From Rhodocytophaga aerolata (GTDB lineage: Bacteria > Bacteroidota > Bacteroidia > Cytophagales > 172606-1), in NCBI RefSeq assembly GCF_030503435.1, contig NZ_JAUKPO010000003.1, positions 397,351-461,350 of the forward strand: a DNA stretch of 64,000 nt. Direction: 5' to 3'. Shown in pieces: positions 26,232 through 35,233 of this stretch. The number at the start of each line of letters is the position of its first letter. Positions within the stretch are counted from its first letter, which is position 1. A program made the translations under genes and the position numbers. The notes under the pieces are model-generated. The model saw nothing but the letters and a program-made list of their open reading frames with translations, did not search any database and was not told the DNA's origin.

Positions 26232-26702
26232 TTACAAGTTAAATGATATCAAAACAAATGCTTTTTCTATATCTGTAGTAGCTATTTCTAGTAATGGGTT
26301 GTTTTCTTTTTTCTTGCCTTTTGCTGTTTCGGCTATTGTAACACTGGTTTCTTTTACCTCTTCCAGCTTTCCGGTTTTAGTGCTGCCGTCTTTTAACGTT
26401 ACACGCAAGTTGCGCCCTAAATGCTGCTTATACTGGCGGAATAATTTCAGCGGCTGGTCTATACCGGGGGAAGAAACTTCCAAGGTATAATTAGTTTCAA
26501 TCAGGTTTTCGTCTTCTATGCGTTTGCCCAGCCATCGGCTTACTTCTGCACATTTATCTATGGACACGCCAGCATCTCCGTCCAGCCATATAATAAGTTT
26601 AGGAACGGATTTGCCTCCGGCAATTAATACATTTACCAGAAAGTATTCCGAACCCTGTAAATAGCCTTCTACTAAGGCTTCTATCCGCTCTTTTAAATCC
26701 AT
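26232..26702 (-). CDS. rimP: Ribosome maturation factor RimP
   Basis: A 156-aa protein required for 30S subunit assembly. The N-terminal alpha/beta domain shows GDAGVSIDKCAEVSRWLG and LEVSSPGIDQPL, the family's hallmark stretch; the C-terminal SH3-like domain follows (LGRNLRVTLKDGS). It is the first gene of the rimP-nusA-infB unit, with a good promoter 63-94 nt upstream. Confidence 0.95.
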   Translation of the reverse strand: MDLKERIEALVEGYLQGSEYFLVNVLIAGGKSVPKLIIWLDGDAGVSIDKCAEVSRWLGKRIEDENLIETNYTLEVSSPGIDQPLKLFRQYKQHLGRNLRVTLKDGSTKTGKLEEVKETSVTIAETAKGKKKENNPLLEIATTDIEKAFVLISFNL

Positions 26703-26764
26703 CTTTTCAGTGAATGAAAAGAGGGGACAAGGTCCCCTCTACATCAATAATCTTCGAATATGTG

Positions 26765-26796
26765 CAAAAATAACACAAAAATAAATCTTAACCAAA
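26765..26796 (-). promoter_or_regulatory. Promoter of rimP-nusA-infB
   Basis: On the minus strand TTTG (26796-26793) and TATTTTTG (26772-26765) are separated by 20 nt, matching the Bacteroidota primary sigma pattern TTTG-N19/21-TAnnTTTG. A second overlapping TATTTTTG lies at 26783-26776. Predicted transcription start is about 55 nt before the rimP ATG. Confidence 0.6.
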
Positions 26797-26822
26797 TATT
26801 TATCAACATCTTAATATTTCCC

Positions 26823-26854
26823 TTGCAGTTGCTCCGTTATTCATTTTAAATTTG
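26823..26854 (+). promoter_or_regulatory. Promoter upstream of the EEP-family gene
   Basis: TTG (26823-26825) and TAAATTTG (26847-26854) are separated by 21 nt. The -7 box matches the Bacteroidota consensus exactly. The leader to the ATG at 26940 would be about 80 nt. Confidence 0.5.
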
Positions 26855-26939
26855 CAAATTACCTGCTTTATATTATCCTATTTTTTAACACATATCTTTT
26901 CTGTATGGCAGAACGTATATTCTTTAAGATAAGCAGTAC

Positions 26940-28079
26940 ATGACAACAGTTAATTCCATTCAGAAAAAATCTTTACCCGCTTTTTCGAAACTGTTGTTCT
27001 TGCTGCATATTCTGCTGAGCATTTACACATTACTAGCCTATTTGTGTGTATACATACCACCTGCCCGGTTCTGGCCGGCCGGGTTTATCTCTCTTTCTAT
27101 ACCGATTGTGCTGCTAGGGCATTTCTTCCTGTTTATTTATTGGCTGCTGCAAGCTCCCAGCAAAGCATTGTTGCCGCTTGTGGTAGTAGTATTAGGCTTT
27201 CCGTTACATAAACGTACGCTATCGCTGCATTTCAACAATCCCGAGCCCATTCCAGAACAATCTTTTAAAGTGCTCAGCTATAATGCCCGGATGTTTAACT
27301 TGTATGAAGAAAAAAAGAAATTCCGGTCTAATGAAATAATTTCCTGGGTTACCGAGAATGATGCGGATATTAAATGTATACAGGAGTTTTATAACAGAGA
27401 CAATTCTAAAATTTTCAATACTATTACCAAAATTTCGGCTAAAAGTGAATACCGGTATTATATGACTCCCTTATTCGAAGGGTTAAGTAATAAACGCGGC
27501 TTTCTGGGTGTAGCCATATTCTCCAAATATCCCATTGTAGGGTATGGAGACATTGATTTTGGTAAAAGGAACTTAAATAAGGGGGTATACGCTGATATAA
27601 AAATTAAGAAAGATACCGTACGTATATTCAATGTACACCTGCATTCCATGAGCATCCGCACAGACAGCCTGTTTACGATAGATGATTATGCAAACTTTAA
27701 AGAAAATTACCTGGATGCCGTGAGAAGATTAAAAAGAGGTTTTGTTACCAGAGATCATCAAATAAGCATGTTAGCAGATCATATAAAAGCAAGTCCCCAT
27801 CCGGTGATTGTCTGTGGAGATTTTAACGATGTTCCTTATAGCTATACTTACCAGAAAATGAGAAATATGCTGAATAATGCCTTTGAAGAGGCAGGCAGAG
27901 GGTTTGGATTTACGTACAATGGCAAAATATTTTTTTTGAGAATAGATAATCAGTTTGTGGACGAACAACTAAAAGTGATAGATTTTAGAACTCATAGAAA
28001 TGTGCCCTTCTCTGATCATTTTCCTATTTCGGCTACGTATTCGCTAGCGAAAGATACTAGCCGGGTAGAGCCACTATAA
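26940..28079 (+). CDS. Endonuclease/exonuclease/phosphatase-family membrane protein
   Basis: A 379-aa protein with three hydrophobic segments at the N-terminus (residues about 17-85) and a C-terminal EEP domain on the other side of the membrane. The EEP motifs are visible: SYNARMFN (Asn), IQEFYNRD (metal-binding Glu), VHLHSM, VCGDFNDVPYS (GDFND) and the terminal SDHFPISATY (catalytic Asp-His). Family members hydrolyse phosphodiesters in nucleic acids or lipids; this membrane-anchored Bacteroidota type has no firm substrate. It is divergent from rimP. Confidence 0.85.
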   Translation: MTTVNSIQKKSLPAFSKLLFLLHILLSIYTLLAYLCVYIPPARFWPAGFISLSIPIVLLGHFFLFIYWLLQAPSKALLPLVVVVLGFPLHKRTLSLHFNNPEPIPEQSFKVLSYNARMFNLYEEKKKFRSNEIISWVTENDADIKCIQEFYNRDNSKIFNTITKISAKSEYRYYMTPLFEGLSNKRGFLGVAIFSKYPIVGYGDIDFGKRNLNKGVYADIKIKKDTVRIFNVHLHSMSIRTDSLFTIDDYANFKENYLDAVRRLKRGFVTRDHQISMLADHIKASPHPVIVCGDFNDVPYSYTYQKMRNMLNNAFEEAGRGFGFTYNGKIFFLRIDNQFVDEQLKVIDFRTHRNVPFSDHFPISATYSLAKDTSRVEPL

Positions 28080-28278
28080 CTGGAGAAGTAAAGTTTAGCT
28101 ATTTACTTATGTAGTTTTCAGTGTAGGTCTTAGTAAGAGGGAAGTATTATTTCTCCGGGTACTATTATCTATAAACAACAACCCATTCGATATTTAATGA
28201 ATTAATGCCAGCTAAAGCCACATCTGAATAAAAACCATCATATTTGTACTTTCAATTATTTTATAAAATACTCCTTTC

Positions 28279-29769
28279 ATGCAATCGTCATTAAAAGTAT
28301 ACAATACACTAACCCGGAAAAAAGAACTCTTTACCCCGCTTAATCCTCCATTTGTCGGAATGTATGTGTGTGGGCCTACCGTTTATGGAGATGCACATCT
28401 GGGGCATGCCCGTTCTGCGGTTACATTCGATACTGTTCACCGGTATTTAAAGTTTGTAAGCTACAAAGTACGGTATGTCCGTAATATTACGGATGTGGGC
28501 CATCTGGAACGGGATGCAGATGAAGGGGAGGATAAGATATCTAAGAAAGCTAAGCTGGAGCAGTTGGAACCCATGGAAGTAGTGCAGCGATACACCGATA
28601 ATTATCATCGCGATATGGATGCATTAAACATTTTGCATCCAAGCATTGAGCCAAGAGCTTCCGGTCATATTCCTGAGCAAATAGAGATGATTGAGGAGAT
28701 TATTAAAAACGGCCTTGCATATGAAATAAACGGGTCGGTGTATTTTGACATACGGAAGTATAATGAAGGAAATAACAACTATGGAAAATTATCAGGCAGA
28801 ATTGTAGAGGATATGCTCTCTGGCTCCCGGGAATTAGAAGGACAACAAGAAAAAAGGTATCCCTTAGATTTTGCTCTTTGGAAAAAAGCGTCTGCTGAAC
28901 ATATCATGCGTTGGAACTCGCCTTGGGGGGAAGGTTTCCCTGGCTGGCATCTGGAGTGTTCTGCGATGAGTGCCAAATATCTGGGTAAACAATTTGACAT
29001 TCATGGAGGGGGAATGGATTTGCTGTTTCCACATCATGAATGTGAAATAGCCCAATCGCAAGCAAGTAATCATACAGATCCTGTCAGGTACTGGTTGCAT
29101 AATAATCTGATTACTATCAATAGCCAGAAGATGGGTCGCTCCCTAAACAATGTTATTAATCTGCAAGATTTATTTAGTGGCAATCATGACTTATTAGCGC
29201 AGGCTTATTCACCTATGACCGTGCGTTTTTTTATTCTGCAAGCTCATTACCGTAGCACACTTGATTTCTCTAATGAAGCTTTAGTTGCGGCCCGTAAAGG
29301 GTATAAACGCATAATAAACGGCCTCAAAATAGCTAAGCAACTAGCCTATGTATCTGGTGAGGCAGAAATAGACATAAAATCTGTTGATGAAATAAATAAA
29401 GCAATTACTGCTTGCCAGGCCGGAATGGATGATGATTTGAACACAGCTGTAGTTATTGCAAACCTTTTCACATTGCTTAAGCATATTCATAAGCTACACA
29501 TGAATACTACATATAGTGCTGCATTGGGTGAAGATGTATTCCATAGACTTATAGAGAATTATATTGCCTATACTGAAGAGGTATTAGGTTTGAAAGAGGA
29601 GCAACCAGAAGCATTGAACAATCTTTTGGGAACCTTGCTGGAGTTTTATGCTGAAGCTAAAGCCAATAAAGCCTATGATAAGGTGGATAGCATACGGGCT
29701 AAATTAAAGCAAATAGGTATTACCGTAAAAGACATGAAAGCAGGAATAGACTGGGCCTATGAAGAGTAA
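28279..29769 (+). CDS. cysS: Cysteinyl-tRNA synthetase
   Basis: A 496-aa class I aminoacyl-tRNA synthetase charging tRNA-Cys. [10 protein letters not shown] with the zinc-binding Cys near residue 30, the HIGH-type motif HLGH at about 39, the zinc site in WHLECSAMS and HHECEIAQS, and the KMSKS-type motif KMGRS near 283 are all present. The C-terminal DALR anticodon domain ends the protein. Length is normal. An imperfect -7 box (CATATTTG, 28239-28246) lies upstream. Confidence 0.97.
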   Translation: MQSSLKVYNTLTRKKELFTPLNPPFVGMYVCGPTVYGDAHLGHARSAVTFDTVHRYLKFVSYKVRYVRNITDVGHLERDADEGEDKISKKAKLEQLEPMEVVQRYTDNYHRDMDALNILHPSIEPRASGHIPEQIEMIEEIIKNGLAYEINGSVYFDIRKYNEGNNNYGKLSGRIVEDMLSGSRELEGQQEKRYPLDFALWKKASAEHIMRWNSPWGEGFPGWHLECSAMSAKYLGKQFDIHGGGMDLLFPHHECEIAQSQASNHTDPVRYWLHNNLITINSQKMGRSLNNVINLQDLFSGNHDLLAQAYSPMTVRFFILQAHYRSTLDFSNEALVAARKGYKRIINGLKIAKQLAYVSGEAEIDIKSVDEINKAITACQAGMDDDLNTAVVIANLFTLLKHIHKLHMNTTYSAALGEDVFHRLIENYIAYTEEVLGLKEEQPEALNNLLGTLLEFYAEAKANKAYDKVDSIRAKLKQIGITVKDMKAGIDWAYEE

Positions 29770-29854
29770 TACTTGCAAGCCTTTATACAAACATATTGTC
29801 TACTAGATTTCATATTTGCAGGCACTTAAGCCTGCAAATAATGTTTTATTTAAT

Positions 29855-30886
29855 ATGATCACAAAAAATATAATATCTGCTTTTTCAATAAGCTTTTTTA
29901 TTTTAACTGCTTGCCAGGAGAAAAAGCAAGCCAGCGTACAAGCAGAAGAAAATACTCTCATTATTACAGTAAAGGCACCTGATTTTAATGCAGATTCAGC
30001 GTATACATTTGTTGAGAAGCAAGTTAGTTATGGCCCAAGAGTTCCTAATACCCTTGCGCATCGTCAAGCTGGCGAATATTTAATAAACCAATTAAAAAGC
30101 TATGGGGCAGAGGTAACTGTACAGGATTTTGTGGCCGAAGCATACACCGGAACTAAGTTGCAATCCAGAAATATAATAGCCGCTTTCTATCCTCAACATA
30201 CCAAACGCATTTTGTTAGGTGCTCACTGGGACAGCCGCCACTTAGCCGATAAAGATTCTATTAACCCTACTTTGCCAATTGATGGTGCCAATGATGGAGG
30301 GAGTGGAGTGGGGGTGTTACTAGAGATTGCCCGGATTCTCAAGCAAGATTCCATTGGGCCTGGGGTTGGGGTGGATATTATTCTGTTTGATAGTGAAGAT
30401 TATGGGGAACCGGAAAATCTGAAACAAGGAGATTATCCGAACAGAAAACCTAATCAAATATACTGGTGTTTAGGATCTCAATACTGGGCAAAAAATAAAC
30501 ATAAGCCTAATTACTCTGCATACTTCGGTATATTACTGGACATGGTGGGGGCAAAAAATGCTAGGTTTGCCAGAGAGGGCCATTCAGTTGAGTATGCAGC
30601 CAGTGTAGTGCAACGTGTATGGAATATTGGGCAGGCTTTAGGCTATGGAAATTACTTTATTGACCAGAATACAGGTGGCATTACAGATGACCATTATTTC
30701 GTGAACCGGGATGCCCGCATACCTATGATAGATATTATTGAGTATGAACCAGCCGGAAGAGATGAATTCGGCCATTATCACCACACTCACCGCGACAATA
30801 TGGATATTATTGACAAAGCTACTCTGAAAGCCGTAGGACAAACCGTGTTACAAGCTGTCTATGAGGAAGGTAAACCGGCGGTGTAG
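29855..30886 (+). CDS. M28-family peptidase / glutaminyl cyclase-like lipoprotein
   Basis: A 343-aa lipoprotein: the signal peptide ends in the lipobox ILTAC, so Cys is lipidated. The zinc-dependent M28 core shows GAHWDSRH, DGANDGGSGV, LFDSEDYGE, LLDMVGAKN and a histidine-rich end (GHYHHTHRDNMD). This motif set is close to glutaminyl-peptide cyclotransferases, which form N-terminal pyroglutamate on secreted proteins. Aminopeptidase activity is the alternative. The frame is open upstream to a TTG at 29816, but the ATG at 29855 gives the proper signal peptide. A near-consensus -7 box lies at 29811-29818. Confidence 0.88.
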   Translation: MITKNIISAFSISFFILTACQEKKQASVQAEENTLIITVKAPDFNADSAYTFVEKQVSYGPRVPNTLAHRQAGEYLINQLKSYGAEVTVQDFVAEAYTGTKLQSRNIIAAFYPQHTKRILLGAHWDSRHLADKDSINPTLPIDGANDGGSGVGVLLEIARILKQDSIGPGVGVDIILFDSEDYGEPENLKQGDYPNRKPNQIYWCLGSQYWAKNKHKPNYSAYFGILLDMVGAKNARFAREGHSVEYAASVVQRVWNIGQALGYGNYFIDQNTGGITDDHYFVNRDARIPMIDIIEYEPAGRDEFGHYHHTHRDNMDIIDKATLKAVGQTVLQAVYEEGKPAV

Positions 30887-31040
30887 ATTACAAAACTAGG
30901 AGCTGTGAAAAGCTGCTTGGTGATGTTAATGAAAAGTAGACGATTAATCAGTATCCAATTCGAAGCGTACAGCAGTTTTGCAAGCCACTTCTTTAAGAAT
31001 TCTTGAAGGTAGAACCAATTTACTTACTTTACCTTAAGCT

Positions 31041-31850
31041 CTAGGTCCTTTGCCGGATTACTTCATATACTACCACACCAGTGGCTACCGACACATTAAG
31101 AGACGCTATGTTGCCGATCATAGGAATTTTAGCCAGTTGATCTGCCTTCCGGATAAGATCTTGCGAAATACCGTCTTCTTCGGAACCCATGATGATAGCT
31201 GTAGGTCCAGCCAGGTCTACCTCATAAATAGATTTATCCGCTTTTTCCGTACAGGCTACTACCTGTAAACCGCTTTGTTGCAAATATTGGAGAGTATCAC
31301 GCAAGTTTTCTTCCCGGCATACCGGCAAAAAATTTAAGGCACCAGACGAAGTCTTAATCGCATCGGCATTAATCTGAGCAGCGCCCTTAGAAGGAATAAT
31401 CAAGGCATGTACTCCTGCACATTCGGCTGTACGGGCAATGGCACCAAAGTTACGTACATCCGTAATGCGGTCTAAGAGCAACAGTAGGGGAGTTTGCCCT
31501 TTTTCAAAAACTTCGCTAAGAATATTATGCAGCGAAACATAGCGGATAGCCGAAATAAAGCAGATAGCTCCCTGATGGTTTTTTCGGGTAATTCTATCTA
31601 GTTTCTCCAAAGGAACTTTAGAAACCGGTACATTGTGTGCATGGGCTACCTGCACGAGTTCGGCCATTAGAGGCGAACTACCCAGTTCCCGCTGCATCAG
31701 CAGTTTGTCTATTTCCTGTCCGGCTTTAATAGTTTCTATAACGGCCCGTATTCCAAACACCATCTCTTTGTTGTCTGGTTTAGGCGTGGTGAAGTGTTTT
31801 TTTGAAAACCCTTCTCCTCTGTTTATCTTTCTACGATCCCTGTTCTCCAT
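31041..31850 (-). CDS. rlmB: 23S rRNA (guanosine-2'-O-)-methyltransferase RlmB
   Basis: A 269-aa SpoU/TrmH-type knotted methyltransferase. A substrate-binding N-terminal domain (VFGIRAVIETIKAG near residue 25) is followed by the catalytic SPOUT domain: motif 1 DRITDVRNFGAIARTAECAG, motif 2 IMGSEEDGIS and motif 3 IPMIGNIASLNVSVATG. The SAM-binding trefoil knot residues are intact. Start chosen at the ATG at 31850; the open frame upstream begins only with TTG. It overlaps the GWxTD lipoprotein gene by 28 nt and is co-translated with it. Confidence 0.92.
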   Translation of the reverse strand: MENRDRRKINRGEGFSKKHFTTPKPDNKEMVFGIRAVIETIKAGQEIDKLLMQRELGSSPLMAELVQVAHAHNVPVSKVPLEKLDRITRKNHQGAICFISAIRYVSLHNILSEVFEKGQTPLLLLLDRITDVRNFGAIARTAECAGVHALIIPSKGAAQINADAIKTSSGALNFLPVCREENLRDTLQYLQQSGLQVVACTEKADKSIYEVDLAGPTAIIMGSEEDGISQDLIRKADQLAKIPMIGNIASLNVSVATGVVVYEVIRQRT

Positions 31851-33064
31851 TCTTCTACTGTCGGATACCAAATTGGTTCATATTCTACATACCGCATCAA
31901 TTCATAATGATTTTCTACAAACTGATTTGGCCTCCGGACAAAAGTAAAGTTAATTTCTGAGAAATTGGAGTTTTGTGTATATGTCCATACTTCTTTATCT
32001 TTAGAACGGGCTACCTGATCGGGGCGGCCAAACACGATATACACCATTCCCATATCTGTTTTCCAGCCTTCTTTATAGGTAGTAAACAATTCATTTGCTT
32101 GCGTTACCCTGCGGTAATAAGCCCGTATGGTGCGTCTGGCTTTAGATTCGTTGTTATTAGTCAGGCGTAGCCAATAGGTGTCTAAGGTCCTCTTAGGCGC
32201 TGTGGTAGAGGCTATTTCTTTAATTTCGTTATTGGTGCTGATATAAATAAGCGGCTCCACCAGATCTTCCGGCCGCGTCATTCTTGGAAAACGTTTGTCC
32301 ACTATTAACAAACCAACCCCTGCATTGGCACTGGTATCATCCTGAAAAAAATACAGGCCTGGCTGTCCCAATACGAAAGTCTGGTTAGTAGGTAACATAA
32401 AAGTTGTGTCAATTTCCAGGGTTTTTGCTACATTCTTGCCTGCCGTAGCCATGGGTGAAAGGGCGGGATCGAAATCATGGTTATACCGGGTAACTATCAT
32501 TTGCTTTTCAGTACTGCGCAGATCTTTTATCTGTAGCGTATCAGTGGCGTAGAAGTAGTGTTTAACATAGGGCAAATCTCCTGCCTCATTAAATACAGCA
32601 AATTCATCTGAAAATTTATTTGTATTAAAACGTAGCACTACATCGTTCCTGATCTTCTGGCTTGTTTTGGTATCAGTAATTTGTAGCCATAAAACGGCAC
32701 TGGGAATAGATAATTTATATACATCAAAAAAGAGAGTAAATGTGCCAGGTGCTATTTTCTTAACAGTCTGGTCGCTAAATGTCAGATTTCTGCTGGCAAG
32801 CACCTCTTTGCTGGCATATTCCTGCACCACCGAATAAGAAAATGAATAATCGCTGAGAAATTGACTTACCGAATAGCCTTCCGGAATCCGCTTCATTTCC
32901 ACATTCATATATACCCGGATAGTAGAGTCATTATCGAGGGTTTTGTTTTTAAAAGTAAAAGGAATTTCGCCTGTAAAGCCTGCATCTTGCCGGTTGCTGG
33001 TACGGGGCGTACGGGAACAGTTCCAGAGAAGCAGTGTTAAGGCTACTACAATAAGATATCTCAT
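31823..33064 (-). CDS. GWxTD domain-containing lipoprotein
   Basis: A 413-aa lipoprotein (signal peptide with lipobox LLLWNC, Cys near residue 15). The C-terminal domain holds the eponymous GWKTDMG followed by YIVFGRPDQ and ends in a W-Y-P-T-rich tail, as in the GWxTD family of Bacteroidota envelope proteins of unknown function. The middle is beta-rich. The ATG at 33064 was preferred because it creates the signal peptide. It is transcribed together with rlmB. A TACCTTTG -7 box lies upstream. Confidence 0.85.
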   Translation of the reverse strand: MRYLIVVALTLLLWNCSRTPRTSNRQDAGFTGEIPFTFKNKTLDNDSTIRVYMNVEMKRIPEGYSVSQFLSDYSFSYSVVQEYASKEVLASRNLTFSDQTVKKIAPGTFTLFFDVYKLSIPSAVLWLQITDTKTSQKIRNDVVLRFNTNKFSDEFAVFNEAGDLPYVKHYFYATDTLQIKDLRSTEKQMIVTRYNHDFDPALSPMATAGKNVAKTLEIDTTFMLPTNQTFVLGQPGLYFFQDDTSANAGVGLLIVDKRFPRMTRPEDLVEPLIYISTNNEIKEIASTTAPKRTLDTYWLRLTNNNESKARRTIRAYYRRVTQANELFTTYKEGWKTDMGMVYIVFGRPDQVARSKDKEVWTYTQNSNFSEINFTFVRRPNQFVENHYELMRYVEYEPIWYPTVEEWRTGIVER

Positions 33065-33108
33065 AGATAAGTAGGCATTTTGGCAATCAATACACAAATA
33101 CGTATAAA

Positions 33109-33116
33109 CAAAGGTA
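33109..33116 (-). promoter_or_regulatory. -7 promoter box of GWxTD-rlmB unit
   Basis: TACCTTTG on the minus strand matches the Bacteroidota -7 element and would give a leader of about 40 nt. No clear -33 TTTG at the expected distance. Confidence 0.35.
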
Positions 33117-33556
33117 CTAGTATTTCAATAGTTACTGTTTAAAATAGTAAATAGCTATCAATCATATATACTAAGCTTGCACATATAAAGTTAATCTAGT
33201 AAAACAGATGGTATAGTTAAATAATAAACGCAAAAAGAATGGTTATTTATCATAGAAAACAGAAATAAATTCCTAACATAGCCTAATTATAACAAGCCAA
33301 CGTATAATGCTTCTGCGAACTTCTTCTTTTTCAGTAGGTAATCGCTTACTTTTGCACAGATTTACAGGGGAACGCCATCAGCAGATTACCAAGTTAGCTG
33401 TAAAAAAGGAGTTGAAGATTTTCGTTTAGTTGAAAGCATAGATTAATTGAAAAGGTTTGTCTGAGGCTTAGCAACAGCTTGAAAACCATTTTCCGGAAAT
33501 TTTTGTAAACAAACATAGTAGCCCAGTAATTAGTAACTCATTCAATACATACCTAT
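33117..33556. other. Gene-free divergent spacer with one promoter-like box
   Basis: No coding frame is convincing in these 440 nt. The notable feature is TACTTTTG at 33347-33354 followed by CACAG, a good Bacteroidota -7 box that lies 203 nt before the next ATG. That would imply either a long 5' leader for the oxygenase gene or an unannotated small RNA. Confidence 0.4.
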
Positions 33557-34351
33557 ATGTTGACTACCATTAATCAGTCATATTTAGATCCTGAAAAGCT
33601 TAACAAGCTAACGGCTGAATTTGCCAGCGGACAACCCTATAAGCATCTTGTGATGGACAATTTTCTGAAAGAAGAAACAGCCGCACAACTTTACGATAAC
33701 TTTCCTTCTATAGAAAAGCTCAGCAAGCATTACAAAGGCCTCAACGAAAATAAATCGGAAGGTTCTAATTTTAGTGACTTCCATGCGGTGTTTACGCAAG
33801 TCCGTAATGATTTTATGTCGCCCGAGTTTGCCCAATGGATGTCGCAGGTGACTGGTATTAAAGACGTATTTATTACAGATGATAAACTGGGCACCGGCCT
33901 GCATCAAGGGGGAGATGGTAGCTTTTTAGATATCCATGTAGATTTTAACATCCATCATTTAAAAAATGTACATCGCCGCTTAAATATGCTGGTATATTTA
34001 AATAAAAACTGGAAACAGGAATATGGCGGGGCTATGGAAATGTGGAATGCAGACATGAGTAAAATGGTAAAAGCCGTACCTCCTCTATTTAACCGCTGTC
34101 TCATTTTTGAAACAAGTGATATATCTTACCATGGGTATTCCAAAATCACCCTTCCTCCTGGAGAAACACGGAAATCGTTTTATACTTACTTCTATACCAA
34201 TTTGCCGGCTAATGCTAACCTGAAGTATCATGACACAGTATTTAAATCCAAGCCGGAAGATACTGCCTTTAAAAAAGTAGGCACAACCGTAAAAGAAAAC
34301 CTGAAAAACACAGTAAAAGCCCAGCTTAAAAAACTAGGAATTAAATTTTAA
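33557..34351 (+). CDS. 2OG-Fe(II) oxygenase, prolyl 4-hydroxylase-like
   Basis: A 264-aa protein of the non-haem iron, 2-oxoglutarate-dependent oxygenase superfamily. The HxD metal ligands appear as DIHVDF near residue 124, in the right place after a GGDGSFL strand. The distal His is likely in SYHGYSKI and the 2OG-binding basic residue in GETRKSFYTYF. The first 50 residues resemble the N-terminus of bacterial P4H-like proteins acting on sugars or peptides. Its neighbour is a SAM methyltransferase on the same strand 102 nt away, so both may modify the same product. Confidence 0.8.
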   Translation: MLTTINQSYLDPEKLNKLTAEFASGQPYKHLVMDNFLKEETAAQLYDNFPSIEKLSKHYKGLNENKSEGSNFSDFHAVFTQVRNDFMSPEFAQWMSQVTGIKDVFITDDKLGTGLHQGGDGSFLDIHVDFNIHHLKNVHRRLNMLVYLNKNWKQEYGGAMEMWNADMSKMVKAVPPLFNRCLIFETSDISYHGYSKITLPPGETRKSFYTYFYTNLPANANLKYHDTVFKSKPEDTAFKKVGTTVKENLKNTVKAQLKKLGIKF

Positions 34352-34366
34352 TTTGAAAATGTGAGT

Positions 34367-34444
34367 ATGTGGAAATTTAAGAATGGATTAATGTATCTGC
34401 ACAAAAAGCCATTTCCTGATTTCCACATTTCTTAATTTCCACAT
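34367..34444. repeat. Inverted repeat spanning the intergenic gap
   Basis: ATGTGGAAATTTAAGAA (34367-34383) is repeated in inverse as TTCTTAATTTCCACAT (34429-34444), differing by one missing base, with a 45-nt spacer. The TTTCCACATTT core also occurs once more directly at 34419-34430. It may be a transcript structure between two genes or a small mobile-repeat remnant. Confidence 0.5.
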
Positions 34445-34453
34445 TTATCCATC

Positions 34454-35227
34454 ATGGCTTTTAGTACCACTGAAATTACTTCTTCACAAATAGTATCGGA
34501 TAATCCGGTACATCAACGGCTATTTTTTGCATACCATGAAGCCGGCAAAATAGTGCATGGAAATTTACTGGAAATTGGCTGTGGTGTTGGCCGTGGGTTA
34601 GATGTACTAGCCAGCAGTTGTGAACGGTATACCGGAATTGACAAAAATGAAGAATTGCTAAAGGTGCTCCAACGGGATTATCCGCAATTGAATTTCATTT
34701 ACCAGCACATACCTCCCTTCACTGGCATTGCCGATAATACATTCGACTATATCGTAACTTTCCAAGTAATTGAGCACATAGAAAACGACGATCTTTTTAT
34801 AAAAGAAATATACCGCGTTTTAAAACCTGGAGGGAAAGCCATTATTACTACGCCCAATATTAAACTTTCGCTGACACGGAATCCGTGGCATATCCGGGAA
34901 TATACGGCTGCTGGGTTACACACCCTAATACAGAAATATTTCAGAAAAGTAGATAAACAAGGTGTACATGGCAATGCTAAAGTGATGGAGTACTATAGTA
35001 AAAATAAGAAGGCAGTAGAAAAGATTACCCGGTTTGATATTTTCAATCTGCAATACCGGTTGCCCAGAGCTATTCTACAGGTACCTTATGATTTTTTGAA
35101 CCGGCTGAACCGGAAATCATTAATGAATAGCAATGATAGTCTGGTAAATGAAATTAGCTATGAAGATTATTTTCTGAGCCGGGATGTAGATAATTGCCTG
35201 GACTTCTTTTACATAGCAGAGAAGTAA
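34454..35227 (+). CDS. Class I SAM-dependent methyltransferase
   Basis: A 257-aa methyltransferase of the Methyltransf_11 type. The SAM-binding glycine loop is LLEIGCGVGRGLD near residue 40, the acidic residue at the end of strand 2 is YTGIDKNEE near 61, and the VLKPGG motif follows near 118 (IYRVLKPGGKAIITTPN). The C-terminal part shapes the substrate pocket and is not diagnostic. It probably forms a pair with the upstream oxygenase. Confidence 0.85.
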   Translation: MAFSTTEITSSQIVSDNPVHQRLFFAYHEAGKIVHGNLLEIGCGVGRGLDVLASSCERYTGIDKNEELLKVLQRDYPQLNFIYQHIPPFTGIADNTFDYIVTFQVIEHIENDDLFIKEIYRVLKPGGKAIITTPNIKLSLTRNPWHIREYTAAGLHTLIQKYFRKVDKQGVHGNAKVMEYYSKNKKAVEKITRFDIFNLQYRLPRAILQVPYDFLNRLNRKSLMNSNDSLVNEISYEDYFLSRDVDNCLDFFYIAEK

Positions 35228-35233
35228 ATACCA

